A stretch of 64,000 nt of DNA from Druceiella hillmani (taxonomy: Eukaryota > Arthropoda > Insecta > Lepidoptera > Hepialidae): assembly GCA_039881145.1 (NCBI GenBank), contig JAYKKI010000067.1, forward strand, positions 1,684,001 through 1,748,000, written 5' to 3'. The notes below the pieces were generated by a model that saw only the letters and a program-made list of their open reading frames with translations, ran no database searches and was not told where the DNA came from. This document shows, piece after piece, positions 44,870 through 55,800 of this stretch. Position 1 is the first letter of the stretch; each line of letters opens with the position of its first letter. Position numbers and translations under genes: made by a program.

Positions 44870-45500
44870 CTTGAACAACTACAGGTGTTCAAATACCTAA
44901 GATCATTTGTACAAGAGAAGCAAATCGCCTCTTTAGCCGACATCCATACTCGAACTGGAACAACATCCGCCGCATTTACCTAGCTCGAATGGTATCTATG
45001 AAAGGAAAATAACGTCACCGCTTCCACTAATATTCGCCTTTTGCTGACTTGTCCGACTTCACAATTCAGAAGCATGGACTCTGCTCACAGTGGATCACAA
45101 CAAACTCGATGTTCTTCAAATATAATATTTCCGGAATATCTTGAGAGACTTGATCTGCGACCATATTGTCAACAACACCATTCGATCTCACGATTAAAAT
45201 AAATTGACCATCTAGCATCAAATGCAATAACGTCATCTTAGGTAGTTTGGAGACGTGTGCTGCATGGTCGAGTTGAGATTTCCTTGCGGGCTTCTTTCAA
45301 AAATTGACCTAATCAGTGGAAAGTCCAGCAAAGTGCACTAAAGAAAACACGACTGAAATAAGCAAAGGTAGACTTGAGAAAAAAAAACGACTTGATCCAC
45401 ATAACGCAAAAATCGCGGCTACTGACAAGAAGAAGTAGAGACAATTCGTAGAGACGGCTTGTACACCTGCGGAGTTTTTACGATACTAAACGGATTGGCC
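44870..45500 (+). pseudogene. RTE/CR1-like LINE ORF2, C-terminal part
   Basis: Two adjoining frames. From 44885: VFKYLRSFVQEKQIASLADI, then HTRTGTTSAAFT, a stop, and KENNVTASTNIRLL. From about 45066: SEAWTLLTVDHNKLDVLQI, a stop, then YFRNILRDLICDHIVNNTIR. Non-LTR retrotransposons of this kind show F-x-Y-L-G-S, D-I-x-x-R-I-x-x-A-x-x-A-F-x-x-L, a (Y/x)-G-S/A-E-(T/A)-W-T/x-L segment, then L-x-x-F-x-x-x-x-L-R-x-I-L-x-x-x-x-x-D-x-I-x-N. The order and spacing match the region after the catalytic core. The RT core, endonuclease and tail were not found. Later sequence to 45450 has scraps like KIAATDKKK. Stops and a frameshift make it dead. Confidence 0.75.
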
Positions 45501-47253
45501 ACATAAGTAAGTGACAAATTTTGATTCATGAAATGAGATAACGTTGAAATTAATCTAAGCCCTATGTATACAACAAATTGAAGCAAACAAAACATAAATA
45601 AAATTAAATGTGATTTTGTATAAATTCCACGCGAATAATTAAGCCGTCAACTGTGTATAAACGCTTTATCAAATTTCGATATATTTAATTGCCAAGTCGG
45701 TTACGGACTGATTACTGCAAAATTACAAATACAAGACGAAATTATTGATAGCAATCGTTTGATTTTGATTGTTTATTAGTATGAAATAATTACATCTTTA
45801 ATAGAAAAACATGGTTTTATATGTTCTTGACCAATTAATTAAATTTAAAGGTTTTATTATTATAAATGGATACTACGTCAAACTGTTAAGAAAACCACTG
45901 AATTGAAACCAATGAACTGTTAAGAAAACCACTGAAACATTTATGACACACAATAAATGTTTTTCTTTGCGAAATAATAATCGAATCAATTAATATTCGA
46001 AGCCTAATAAGGTGTGTGCCGTTTCGCTTTCATAATGCCGCACACATTAGAAATTGTTGAAAGTTTTAAGATCATTGAAAAGTTTTTGGAATTATAATTT
46101 AATAAGAAAATTGCTTTTATGACACTGAACTGCCTAATGTTTCGCTTTACTAGCTTCATTCTTTACATGCACGAAAGTGATGTGTTAGTGTAATTTTTAA
46201 ATATAATTATTCTTTGATATAATTCTATCAAACTTGTATTCATTTCCCTAAAACATTAAACCTTGATAGTGTTTGTTAAAAGTCTTAAACCTTGATAGTG
46301 TTTTTTGTTTTACAGAAAATTAGATGGAATTACAAGATGGAAATATTTAATTTAGCCAAAAAATATAGGCATTTGGACTGCGCATGGAAAATGAAGGAGC
46401 ATCAAATATTCAAAGCGAAACATGCCATAGATATTAAAGAACATATATTTAATTAAAATGAAAATTTTTAAAAAAATTAGATCGACTTGCAAATGAAAAT
46501 GAATATTAGAAAATTTTGAGTTTAAGTTTTTTTCCTTTTAAATTACATATTAGGAAATTTTATACATCGCTCTATAATTTTATATTTTATTTTTTCCTTT
46601 CTTTATAATAGCTATTTAATTTATTATAGTTTTCTCTACTAGCGAAAATATTTTCACTATTTGATCTTACTTTAATATTCGTTTGGTAGGCTGCAAGTCT
46701 TGTAAATTAAAAAGGAAATTCTTAAAATACAAGAAAATCAAATGGTTGGTATATACTTTTTTATGATGTTAGAATACGATTTAAAGAGAGAGCTTAAAGT
46801 ATATATTTTTAATTTGCAAAATGTTTTTGCCCAATTTCAGAAATGTCATTTTCAATAGCATAAATTACCTTTATAATTTAACTTCTATCTATAAATATAA
46901 TGAGACAATCCAATACTAAATTAAATTAGACATATCAGTCTGTCCGTAAGTTGTCATATTTAAAAAATATGGTTTTTCAATACACTTATATTTAAATGAA
47001 TTCTATAACGGTGTAATTAGATTATATATTTAAAAGCAGTCATTAAAGTATACAAAGAAATAATTATACCAGGTCTTCAATAACTATCAAATTTCTATTT
47101 TATGTTGAGGAAAGTAATGGTAATTGTGATGAAATCTACTTAAAAACAAAATGCAGAAAGGCAAGTGAATGACTTATTTTAACCAAAGCATATCGTGCTT
47201 TAAAGTAAAATACAAGGGGCGGTTGAAAATTTCTGAAGCTAATGTAATAAATA
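45501..47253. other. noncoding DNA with two small duplications
   Basis: A direct repeat of AACTGTTAAGAAAACCACTG lies at 45881-45936, and one of TTAAACCTTGATAGTGTTT at 46256-46303. At 46925-46955 the sequence CATATCAGTCTGTCCGTAAG resembles tail sequence of LINEs read in reverse. No gene recognised. Confidence 0.5.
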
Positions 47254-47605
47254 TCAAGAAAATGGTCTCAAAAAAATGTTTCTTGTATATTCTATCCCAC
47301 TGAAGAAATAGTTCTTATTTTTGCCCTCAAGATGTTCTTTTATGGCTGCCTTCAATTGATCTTCATCCTCAAATCTTCAGCTACGTAAATTCTTTTTTAA
47401 ACTACTAAAAAGCCAGTAATCGATGGTAGTCAAATCCGACTTGCAACATGGGTGGTTGAATTCCTTCTTGCACGTTATTGAGACTGTAGACTGACTCATG
47501 GCGGTGTAAATCAGGGCAGTCATATTGAATCTGTAGATGAAACATGACACATAGATGGGGATTTTGGTAAGACTCACGAATATGATAGTTGTACAATGTT
47601 TATTC
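47254..47605 (-). pseudogene. mariner-like transposase C-terminus
   Basis: On the minus strand the frame around 47440 reads DLTTIDYWLFSSLKKNLRS, a TGA, then in the same frame RFEDEDQLKAAIKEHLEG and KNKNYFFSGIE, ending at TGA 47254-47256. Mariner transposases end with Y-S-P-D-L-A-P-x-D-(Y/F)-x-L-F-x-x-L-K-x-x-L-x-G-x-x-F, then a helix and F-F-x-x-G-I. The last catalytic aspartate (the D of IDYWLF) is kept. Just upstream, in another frame, is QEGIQPPMLQVG, where the family has ...I-x-x-L-P-H-P-P-Y-S, so a frameshift lies at about 47455. The N-terminal DNA-binding and first catalytic aspartates were not found. No terminal inverted repeat was seen. Confidence 0.82.
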
Positions 47606-47859
47606 TTTTTTTCAATCAAATGACAAAGTATATACTTCTAGATATAAATTAGAATAAAATGCGGAGTAGAAGCAAAATTACGTTAATTACTTATTTAACC
47701 ATATGCCCATGCCCACATTCATAATACAGTTAATAACTGTAGTTACGGTGTAATACTAAAACGTGTGACAAGACAAGCAACATTTTTCTCCAAGTAAATA
47801 TAAAATATATTGAAAGGTTTCTTTCAAAAATCTATATTTTTGCTTAAATTCGTTGCTAT
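47606..47859. other. noncoding spacer
   Basis: A/T-rich; no match. Confidence 0.5.
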
Positions 47860-47979
47860 TCAAGGTCTTGACGGATTTTCCCTGCATTTATGCAATTTAC
47901 CTCTTCGCATACGAACTACTATATCTACCTCTTCCACTTCCATATCTTCTATAAAATTGATATCATTATCTGAGTCCAT
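47860..47979 (-). CDS. short acidic open frame, unrecognised
   Basis: ATG at 47979-47977 to TGA at 47862-47860, 39 codons. It reads MDSDNDINFIEDMEVEEVDI, then a basic stretch with MRRGKLHKCRENP. An acidic start followed by a basic patch is seen at the N-termini of several transposase families, and it lies 260 bp upstream of the mariner relic on the same strand. No motif ties it to that relic. It may equally be a chance frame. Confidence 0.2.
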   Translation of the reverse strand: MDSDNDINFIEDMEVEEVDIVVRMRRGKLHKCRENPSRP

Positions 47980-50900
47980 ACTTCTATAAATTTAAACAAA
48001 TTAAAAAAATAACAAAAACGACAATCAACCTACATAACACACTTGAAATATCTAACTTCATACTTTTTAGGTTAAAATCACACGTTAAATTATGGATTAC
48101 TATGGTTTAGTCAATGCTACCTTACATAGATAAGGTTTAAGCTAAAACAATCAAATTCCGAATTTATTGATAACAAAATTATCTATTCCACTTCGTAAAG
48201 ATAAAACTACGTTATAATTTCCTTTATCTATGTTTATTAGTAAGGGAGAAGCTGTTTAAATGTCATGTTCAATGATAGAAAAGTAATTTTTCACAATGTT
48301 GATTTAAATTTAGAAGGGTCTGTCTTAATACATCTCTAAGTACACCAATTTGGATAATAGGAGCTCACAAATTCCATTATCGACGAATTTTTTCTGCTTC
48401 GGAAATGTGTTCTATAAATACCTTTATATTTTTCTCGAATCTGCGTATTAATTAATAGTGGACTTGCTGAGTGAAATGATGCCTTCATTACCGCCTAACG
48501 AACATTGTCGGGTAAAATATTTTTTAAGTGTCCCTTTTTCTACTTACTACAGTTACTATCCTTATTGAATCATGACTTTTAATTATGGACGCTTTAATTG
48601 AGTTTCACAATTGTTATTTAAGAGCTATGTAAAAGTAGAGTAGTTTTTGATGGTTGAAATGCTTGCAGCAAATTCTACGTAAGTGTTTTGACAGCATATA
48701 CAGGTAAATTTTCCTAGAGAGAAAAATTTAATGTTAGTAATGTTATAAATCACATTCACCATTGAAGAGGTTCTTAATTTTATTGTTTAACATGAAAAGC
48801 AGTAAAATTATATTGAAACCTTCATTTATTTCGCATTTCACGAAATATATTTGTGCAAATATATTAATTACGAATTATACGTAAAATTACAATCATTATG
48901 AATATTATATAATTTGAACTAAAAAGAAATTATTTTGAATCATGAATTCCTAGGGATTTTGTAACATTACTTGAGTTCTCGATTTAGTAAACGAATAATA
49001 ATATTTGAAATATTAAGGAGAATGAACACGCAGCGATCATTGAAAATATTTGTCTACTTGCTCAGATAAAACAAACCTATGTATAAAACTGAAGACAACA
49101 ACATATTGTGTATCAATATCGTCGAACACAGACATTTCTTTTGTCATATCTTACGCACACCTATTTTATTTTCTTGGCAGATTTTAAAAATTACTTCTTT
49201 TTAAAAATCTATTTTAGTAGCCTAAAATTTCGCTTATTTCATTTAAATTCGATATGTGATAAATTTTTATTTTAATCTATAAGACACGTACATCACATAG
49301 AAAATTTAATAATAGATAAAACATTTTTCTTATTCTATGTCAGTATAATGAAGTGATGCTGGTCATGATGCAATGGCATGAATATATTTTCAGAATAAGC
49401 GTTAAATATTTTTTATACATCATTTTGTATATGAATTTCATCTAGTTCTTTAGTTCCCGATATATTTAACATTCATTTATATTGTTTAATTAGACCATTG
49501 CTCGTTAAAAACTTTGCGCGTCATCAAAGCGATGTTTTTGATATACATCTTTCATTTTCATTACAATTTGTTTAAAGACAACCCTTATTATTTATCCCCA
49601 ACTCAACCATTTAGTAAGTATTTCTGTCCTTAATAAAAATAAGTAAATTTCTAACGTTATTCCAATGATATAAAAATGAATGGGATTGTGAAAGATTGTG
49701 AGTTATATCGGACACTTGTTCACTTGATGGTATCATCCTTTAAGTTTTAGGTGCTTCCACTGAGCCCGTTGGTGCTCAGCATAAAACATCCGGGTCTGTT
49801 CTGGTTCCTCATTTATCGATCTTTATTTCTATTAACCTTTACATAAATTTATATTATTGATTAAGCACAATTTGAACATTTAAATTTTCTGTGAAATTCT
49901 CCTAGTTTTAAAGTAGTTTCTAAAATAGACTTAAATTTGTATTTCTTATTTTTAATCTATTTGATAAAACACAAAATAATTTATACCTCGAAGATATCTT
50001 ACTCACATAACAAAAGCTGTAGCTTGTCTAAATTAGAATATATGGCTGTGTACGTTTAGTCATTATAAATAAAAAAATATTTTGACATTAATTAAAACGA
50101 GACATCAGCTATAAAAAATTGAAAGTAGTTTCGAGAGAAACTTTCTAGAAGATTGTTGAATGTAGTTTTCATAAAATGAAATCTTCGAAAACACGAAGCT
50201 GCATTTTCTGTCATTAAATTCAGACAAGAACTTTCACATGCGAATTAAACATAGGTTTCCTCCAACACCCCGATTTCGAAATGTAAAATGTATATTTTTA
50301 CATAAAAAATAGCTAGAAAATTAAATTCGAACTAAGGCAGTAAACGAACATATCCAGTCCAATACCAATTTAAAAAAAGATTGAATATTAATGTTGTTCT
50401 GTCATCATCATCTATCATCTATCATTTTCATTTTATGTTGACGCTCAATACTCCGATGTTTTACAGACTTTACTTGTTTTACTCTGTAAGATAGAAGCGT
50501 GAGATATTGATTTTTGCTACCTCTTAGTTGCTATCCTATTCGAACTTATCTTACACTCGCTCACCTTAAAATAAACATAGAAAATGTCATGATTACAGCT
50601 TTCTCTCTTTATATGTGCTTTTTAACTCGACATCTCATTCTTTGTTTTGTTTTATTCAATGTTAAAATGTGTGTGGAATATTTGGTAGTATTTGTGTAAG
50701 CACTATCTGGAATAACCTTTATTGTTCGTTTTATAAGGATATACCTCCTTGTGTAATGAAAGGTTTTTTAGAGAAATGTAATATAAATTGTAGCCGTAGC
50801 ATTGTTATATGCTGTACTCTCCACACTAACTAGTGCGTCGCAAGTTGTCGCAGTTTGTTGACCGTCTGGCTCTAGCCCTACGTATGTCGACGTCACTATC

Positions 50901-51409
50901 CTCGCAAATGTATGAAATGTATTCTTATGCAAAGAGATATAAAATATTCTTGAAGAAACCACTCTCGTGCTACTTATGCAAAGAACTTGCGACTAATGTC
51001 AGGTTTAATAATGTATGAAAATCAATGTCTATTAATCAAATTATATATCGATTAGTGTTTTAGAATATTCAGGGTTGCATATGCACTTATTTAATTTTCA
51101 CCATTACATAAAGACGTACTTTGTCCGTTTGTTTATTTAAGTGCTAATCTTGGAAATTAGCAACTAGAAACAAAGAATACATGTCAGAGTGCGAACAATA
51201 CCAGATAAGTGGTATAATTTCTTCCGACTCATTTTATTTCTTCCGTAGTTGAAAATAGCATAACAAATCACATGAAATTTAACTAAAAATTATTATGCTT
51301 GTTAAAATGCAAAAAGTCAAAATCAATTATTTGGACTGCATTTTGGAATTAAGGAAATATTTGCGCTTAACGTGTGATTTACTTTTATTGTATATATGTA
51401 CATGATAAT
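47980..51409. other. A/T-rich noncoding DNA
   Basis: No gene recognised across 3.4 kb. The frames at 50514, 50768 and 50833 look like chance; the last two overlap on opposite strands in a slightly G/C-richer patch (50830-50910). A segment near 49750-49810 with GAGCCCGTTGGTGCTCAGC forms a weak hairpin. Confidence 0.5.
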
Positions 51410-51639
51410 GGTCCTATTTTTTTCCTTAACTTAATAATATTAAAAACATTTTTCTACTTATGATTTTATCAAAAATAAGAAACAATGCTGTATTTTTAAT
51501 TTTGAATAAAATTCTTCATTGCTGTGACCACTTAAAAAATTACTTTTGAAATTCATATCTTGAAAGGATATCTTTTGCGAAATATCAACCAATCGGAATT
51601 ATGTAGTCGCTGACAAAATTTTAATGAATCATAAGATAT

Positions 51640-51855
51640 TTATGAAAATAAAGTTGAAAACTGCTTGGATAAGCTAATAAAGTCCCTTAATAATGACCTT
51701 TGTGCACATGCAGAATTAGCAAATATAAATGTATTACAAAACCAAATATTCAATATTTTAATCAACGGATTAAATAAAGATGTAATTACCTTCATAAAAT
51801 CACAAAGGTCTTATTCATTAAAAGATACCGTTTCATTTGCAATATCAAAGTAACA
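51640..51855 (+). pseudogene. gag-like fragment of the gypsy element
   Basis: The frame 51665-51853 (opening at TTG, not ATG) reads LDKLIKSLNNDLCAHAELA (first codon shown as Leu), then IFNILINGLNKDVITFIKSQ and LKDTVSFAIS, ending at TAA. A continuation (LMSRIEMLEFQY) follows. Gag proteins of Ty3/gypsy elements have a helix of the F-I-x-G-L-x-x-x-(I/V)-x-x-x-(V/I)-x-x-x-x-P/S-x-(S/T)-L-x-x-A-(I/V)-x-x-A-x-x-E. The antisense copy at 59500-59920 shows the matching region and more of the gag start. No zinc knuckle was seen. It is dead. Confidence 0.6.
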
Positions 51856-53159
51856 GGAACTTATGTCGCGTATTGAAATGTTAGAATTTCAATATTCAAA
51901 TATTTCTGATGCTGTATACTCTTTTAATTGCACTAAATCCGCCCATGCTGCAATAACCTCTTAATTCAAATAAAAAAGAAATGTTTATTAATATTTTAAA
52001 ATATCTGATTCATTCAGGGTATCTGATTCAAAATTATCGTTTACCACGCAACAATAATTACTTCCATATTTTCAAGAAACAATAGCAAAATTTTACCAAT
52101 AATATTATGAACAATAATACAAATAATAAACACATTAATAAACAACTTAATAGTTACGAGAGCGAACATCTTAACAATCAACACTTAAACTATAATAGTT
52201 CGATAACGTCAATTAGGGAGAGCAAAGTTTATTCAAGCCCAATAAATGTCACATCAAATTCAATAACACCGTATATCCCTTTTTAATATTACGGAATTTA
52301 AAAGCATTTGAATAATTTTCTTTCCGATACGAAAGCCGATGAATCTCTAATTAAAATTAGTAACGTTATTAAGATTAAAGGTAATTTATGCTGGTTTCAA
52401 ACCATTAGAAATATTACCTGAAATGCATTTAAATTTAAATATAGGGCACGAAACGGTAAAATACACATTCTATGTAGTTTGTAACGATTTCCCTATTATA
52501 TTTGATGTTATATAACTATTTCTTAAAATGAAATATTATTTTCAAAAAAGTCGTATTAAATTAATTTGACTAAACCCAATAAATATATAAAACCACCTAT
52601 TGTTGACTCGACTAATAAAAACTGATTTAATAAATATGTTAATTCAATATTTTTTCCATTACTATTGAAACTCCTTGGGAAAATATTATACTCATTCATA
52701 TTTTAAGCGATTCAATGGAAATAGTAAAATAATTGTTAAAGACGTTGTTTAACCTTTGTGATAAAACAAATGAAAAATGTATGTTAAAAGCTTTATTACT
52801 TAACCTTGGGCCTATAGTTTTTCTTTTAATTAAGATGCAAACTTTAAAACTTTTTTCTCAAGTGACATTAAAAAATATGTTCGCACGAATAACTGAATTA
52901 AATTATTACATAGATATAATTTAAATATGGGAAAATGGAAACGGTTATATCCATTTTCAATTAATGTAATCACTTTTTTTTCATTTAAAGGTTATATTCT
53001 TCGCTTTCAACACTTCGTTTACAACACTAGTCGTTATCAACACGAAATCCCTATAATCTCAAAATTTCTACTCACACAAAAAATAATCAGTATACTTTAT
53101 GGCTAAAATTTTTTTTTTTAAATGAAATTTAGAATAAAAACTGGACAATGATGATTATA

Positions 53160-54110
53160 TTAGTCGAAATGAAATTAGTACGTTGAATATCTACTCCTTA
53201 CCCAATATTAACGAAATACTGAAGCGACTTTGTCGTTGAAAATATTTTTCAACCCTAAATTTGACAATGATTTCATTGGAAGACAAATAAACCTAAAGAC
53301 GTTGAAAAATAGCTTTTACAGTATCTTTTGACCATTATCAATATGCATACATACCTTTTGGGCTTAAAAATGCCCTTCCAACGTTTTAACGCCTATTGGT
53401 TTGGAAGGATTAAAATATTTCATATATTTCTATGACATTGTCATTTATGCTGCTAATCTAGATAACCATAAAAAAATAATCGAGGTGTTTTGGTCATTTA
53501 CCTAAATATAATCTTAAACTACAACCAGTTAAATATATATTTTTAAGAAAAGAAATCCCGTATTTAGAATTGAAAACAGTGTTAAATTTACCCAAAGTAA
53601 AATATTGTAGAGGAAAACTTTCCTTTACCACAAAATGAGCGTGGTATTAAAAGTTTTCTTATTCATGATATTATCAACAATTTATAACTTAGTTCTTAAA
53701 ACTTCCCCAACCGCAAACAAAACTCTTAAGAAAAGTACGCCATTGAACAAGTTTACAGCAACAATATTTTGAAATTTGCTATATAAATTTACGTCTGTAC
53801 TGTGATATCCAAATGTTTCTGAACGATTTATCTAAACCACTAACGTAAGTAACTTGTCTGCTGAAAATATGTTACGTTAAGGAACGAAACTAAAAATTTA
53901 CCTATAATATACGGCAGTTGGATATGAAATAGTACTGAAGTTTATTATTCAACGACAGACCGTGACTTATTAAATATTGTGTGATCAGTCAGGTATTTTT
54001 AGAATATAGGAAACTTGTCAATTGCCGAGTTACTGGGCGATTGACAATCAGTAAAAGGCAAAATTATAATAGTTGGTTAGCTAATATTAAAGAGCCTTTT
54101 TCCAAAGAAA
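53160..54110 (+). pseudogene. gypsy reverse transcriptase and RNase H pieces
   Basis: Pieces in order, in shifting frames: LNIYSLPNINEILKRL and KYFSTLNL (53185-53270); HYQYAYIPFGLKNALPTF (from 53333), with the typical M-P-F-G-L-x-N-A-P-A-T-F block; then YFYDIVIYAANLDNHKK, where the family has Y-L-D-D-I-(V/I)-(V/I), so one catalytic Asp and the Leu are gone; then NLKLQPVKYIFLRKEIPYLE. A later piece, EVYYSTTDRDLLNIV (53933-53978), fits the start of RNase H (Y-S-x-T-E-x-E-L-L-A-I-V). Integrase was not recognised. The element ends near the mariner relic that follows. Confidence 0.85.
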
Positions 54111-54194
54111 CTTTTTCCTTTTTAGAAAACATGGGAATGTTCTAGAAACTTCCATGATCGAAGATATATAAAGGTTCCAGTACGCTTTCGCTAC

Positions 54195-54693
54195 TAACTA
54201 AAAACTAAGATGCTGCATTGTTAACACGTATAAGACACGGACGACATTAAGAGGCATGCGAGTCACTCTCTCTCCTCTACTCCACGAATACCAATCTGGT
54301 CACACTGCTGCTGAAGCATCCAAATCTGAGTGATCAACCACGTCTGGTCGACCGGTGGTGCTAGATATCGATAGGTTAAAATTGTTAATTGAAGAAAATA
54401 GCCGATTAATGACACGATGGCTAGCAACTGAGTTCAGGTGCTCCCACCAAAATATGAAGAATCAATTACACCGCTTTGGAAAAAGCTTAAAATACGGTAT
54501 GTGGCTCTCCAGAGACAAACAGCTCCACCTTAAAAATTTTGAATTTTGATTGGACGTAGATCCCCCATATTCCTCAGACCTTGCTCCCACCAATTATTGT
54601 TTATTTAGATTGCTCAGAAACGCCTTACATGAAAAAAACCCTACGAAAGTTCATAGGCGTTTTTTTCATTTCAAGCCACCTAATATTCATTAA
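54195..54693 (+). pseudogene. mariner (irritans-type) transposase, twice internally deleted
   Basis: One frame, from about 54270 to TAA 54691-54693, with stops at about 54331 and 54547. It reads LLHEYQSGHTAAEASKS (first helix-turn-helix), SGRPVVLDIDRLKLLIEENS, LATEFRCSHQNMKNQLHRFG and KSLKYGMWL (second helix-turn-helix), then jumps to LDVDPPYSSDLAPTNYCLFR and LRNALHEKNPTKVH. Known mariners have about 345 residues; this has about 140. Missing are the end of the first HTH and nearly all of the catalytic core including the first two aspartates. The last D of APSDY is N here. Such internal deletion is typical of nonautonomous mariner copies. No terminal inverted repeat was recognised. Confidence 0.9.
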
Positions 54694-55039
54694 TTATTAA
54701 ATTTAATTAATTATTCATATTAATTAATATTGAAATATATTATATTGTTTTCAAAATTAATGTGTGTTGCACTCTTTTTCAGGTTTATGTGGCTTTTCTT
54801 GACGGGACTACAAATTTAATGAATTAGTAAAATACATGTGTGTATATAGAATACAACGAGAAATAATCTGAACTTGCCATGAATTATCATGATAAAAAAA
54901 CCTCAATTTTTACAATAAAATAGAATATTTCTCGTTTGTCTGATTGAGAATCTCTTCCTCCATGAAATAACGTTTAATAAACATTTAGTCATCCTAAAAA
55001 TATACAAATGCATTTAGAGGAATTTTACAAAAATAAATT
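54694..55039. other. noncoding spacer
   Basis: Very A/T-rich at 54690-54770, then unremarkable. The right end of the mariner should lie here but no inverted repeat is clear. Confidence 0.5.
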
Positions 55040-55800
55040 AAACTCGAAACAATTCCGCCGCCAGTGGTAAAGACAAAGAATTCGACGGCGACGGTGACGA
55101 CGGTGACGGTGTCTTTGCGCTTGCGCTTACTTTCAGTTATTGGCTAGTATCGGTTTTGACATCATTGCGTACGCACGCATCGCTTTTCTTGCTTAATCCA
55201 CACATTATTTATTGATCCCGATAATGGCCGACCAAATCAGGAAACATAAGGTAATCGTGTGTATTATGAAATGGTACGTTGCTACATCTGAAGCAGTGAG
55301 AGCTTACGTGATGCACAGAGGTTGTGAGAACGTAAATATTTACCGTGTTTGTAAAAACAAGAACTTGTAAACAACAATTGTGCACTTCATCATTCTAAAA
55401 TTTTAGCAGGAAATAAGAGACTATTGGATTATAATCAATTTACCACTCTATCACATGCAAGTGTTGAAATTGAAGAAGCAGTGTTCCAATTTTTGAGCGA
55501 GGCCAATGCGTTAAGCGAAACAAACAAACGTTCAGGATAAGATAACAGAAACAATGGTCAAAAATAAATGCAAAAAATAATTGGAAATGGTGGGTGGACA
55601 TCGAACCACTAAAATATGCCGCGATATTGATTTTAAAATTATAAATGGATGCAGTAGTACGAATCGAAATGGAGCATCGGCTTCCAATGCACTCGGTATT
55701 GGAAAATACAGCGCGCTAGCTGTCAGATACCTCAATCTAATGTAGAGGTGTGATTGCGGTACTTACGTGAAATTGTGGGAGCGCTGTACACTGTGCTCGC
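55040..55800 (+). other. G/C-richer coding-like island, unrecognised
   Basis: Composition rises sharply at 55050, with a short GACGGCGACGGTGACGACGG run. Two frames look protein-like. The first runs from ATG 55224 to TAA 55370, 48 codons, with KHKVIVCIMKWYVATSEAVR and YVMHRGCENVNIYRV. The second is 55376-55540, 54 codons, with KILAGNKRLLDYNQFTTLS and HASVEIEEAVFQFLSEANAL. The first faintly resembles helix-turn-helix openings of insect transposase-related proteins (DUF4817 type), but this is weak. The two lie in different frames, so either an intron or a frameshift separates them. It may be a decayed transposon gene or a real small gene. Confidence 0.35.

Larger units (their letters stand above)
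51410..54110 (+). mobile_element. Ty3/gypsy-like LTR retrotransposon remnant, copy 1
   Basis: A gag-to-pol order is traceable: gag-like sequence at about 51640-51900, a protease-to-RT linker at 52140-52925, reverse-transcriptase pieces at 53160-53600 and an RNase H start at about 53935. Every domain is broken by stops and frameshifts. LTRs were not identified. The part 51410-52925 matches the reverse complement of 58345-59920, which shows two copies of one family. The assignment to Ty3/gypsy rests on the RT pieces. Confidence 0.82.

Noticed and set aside
47377..47619. 80-codon minus-strand frame taken as an independent gene
   Set aside because: Its C-terminal part is the mariner transposase end and its N-terminal part is out of frame with it, so it is a relic rather than a new gene.
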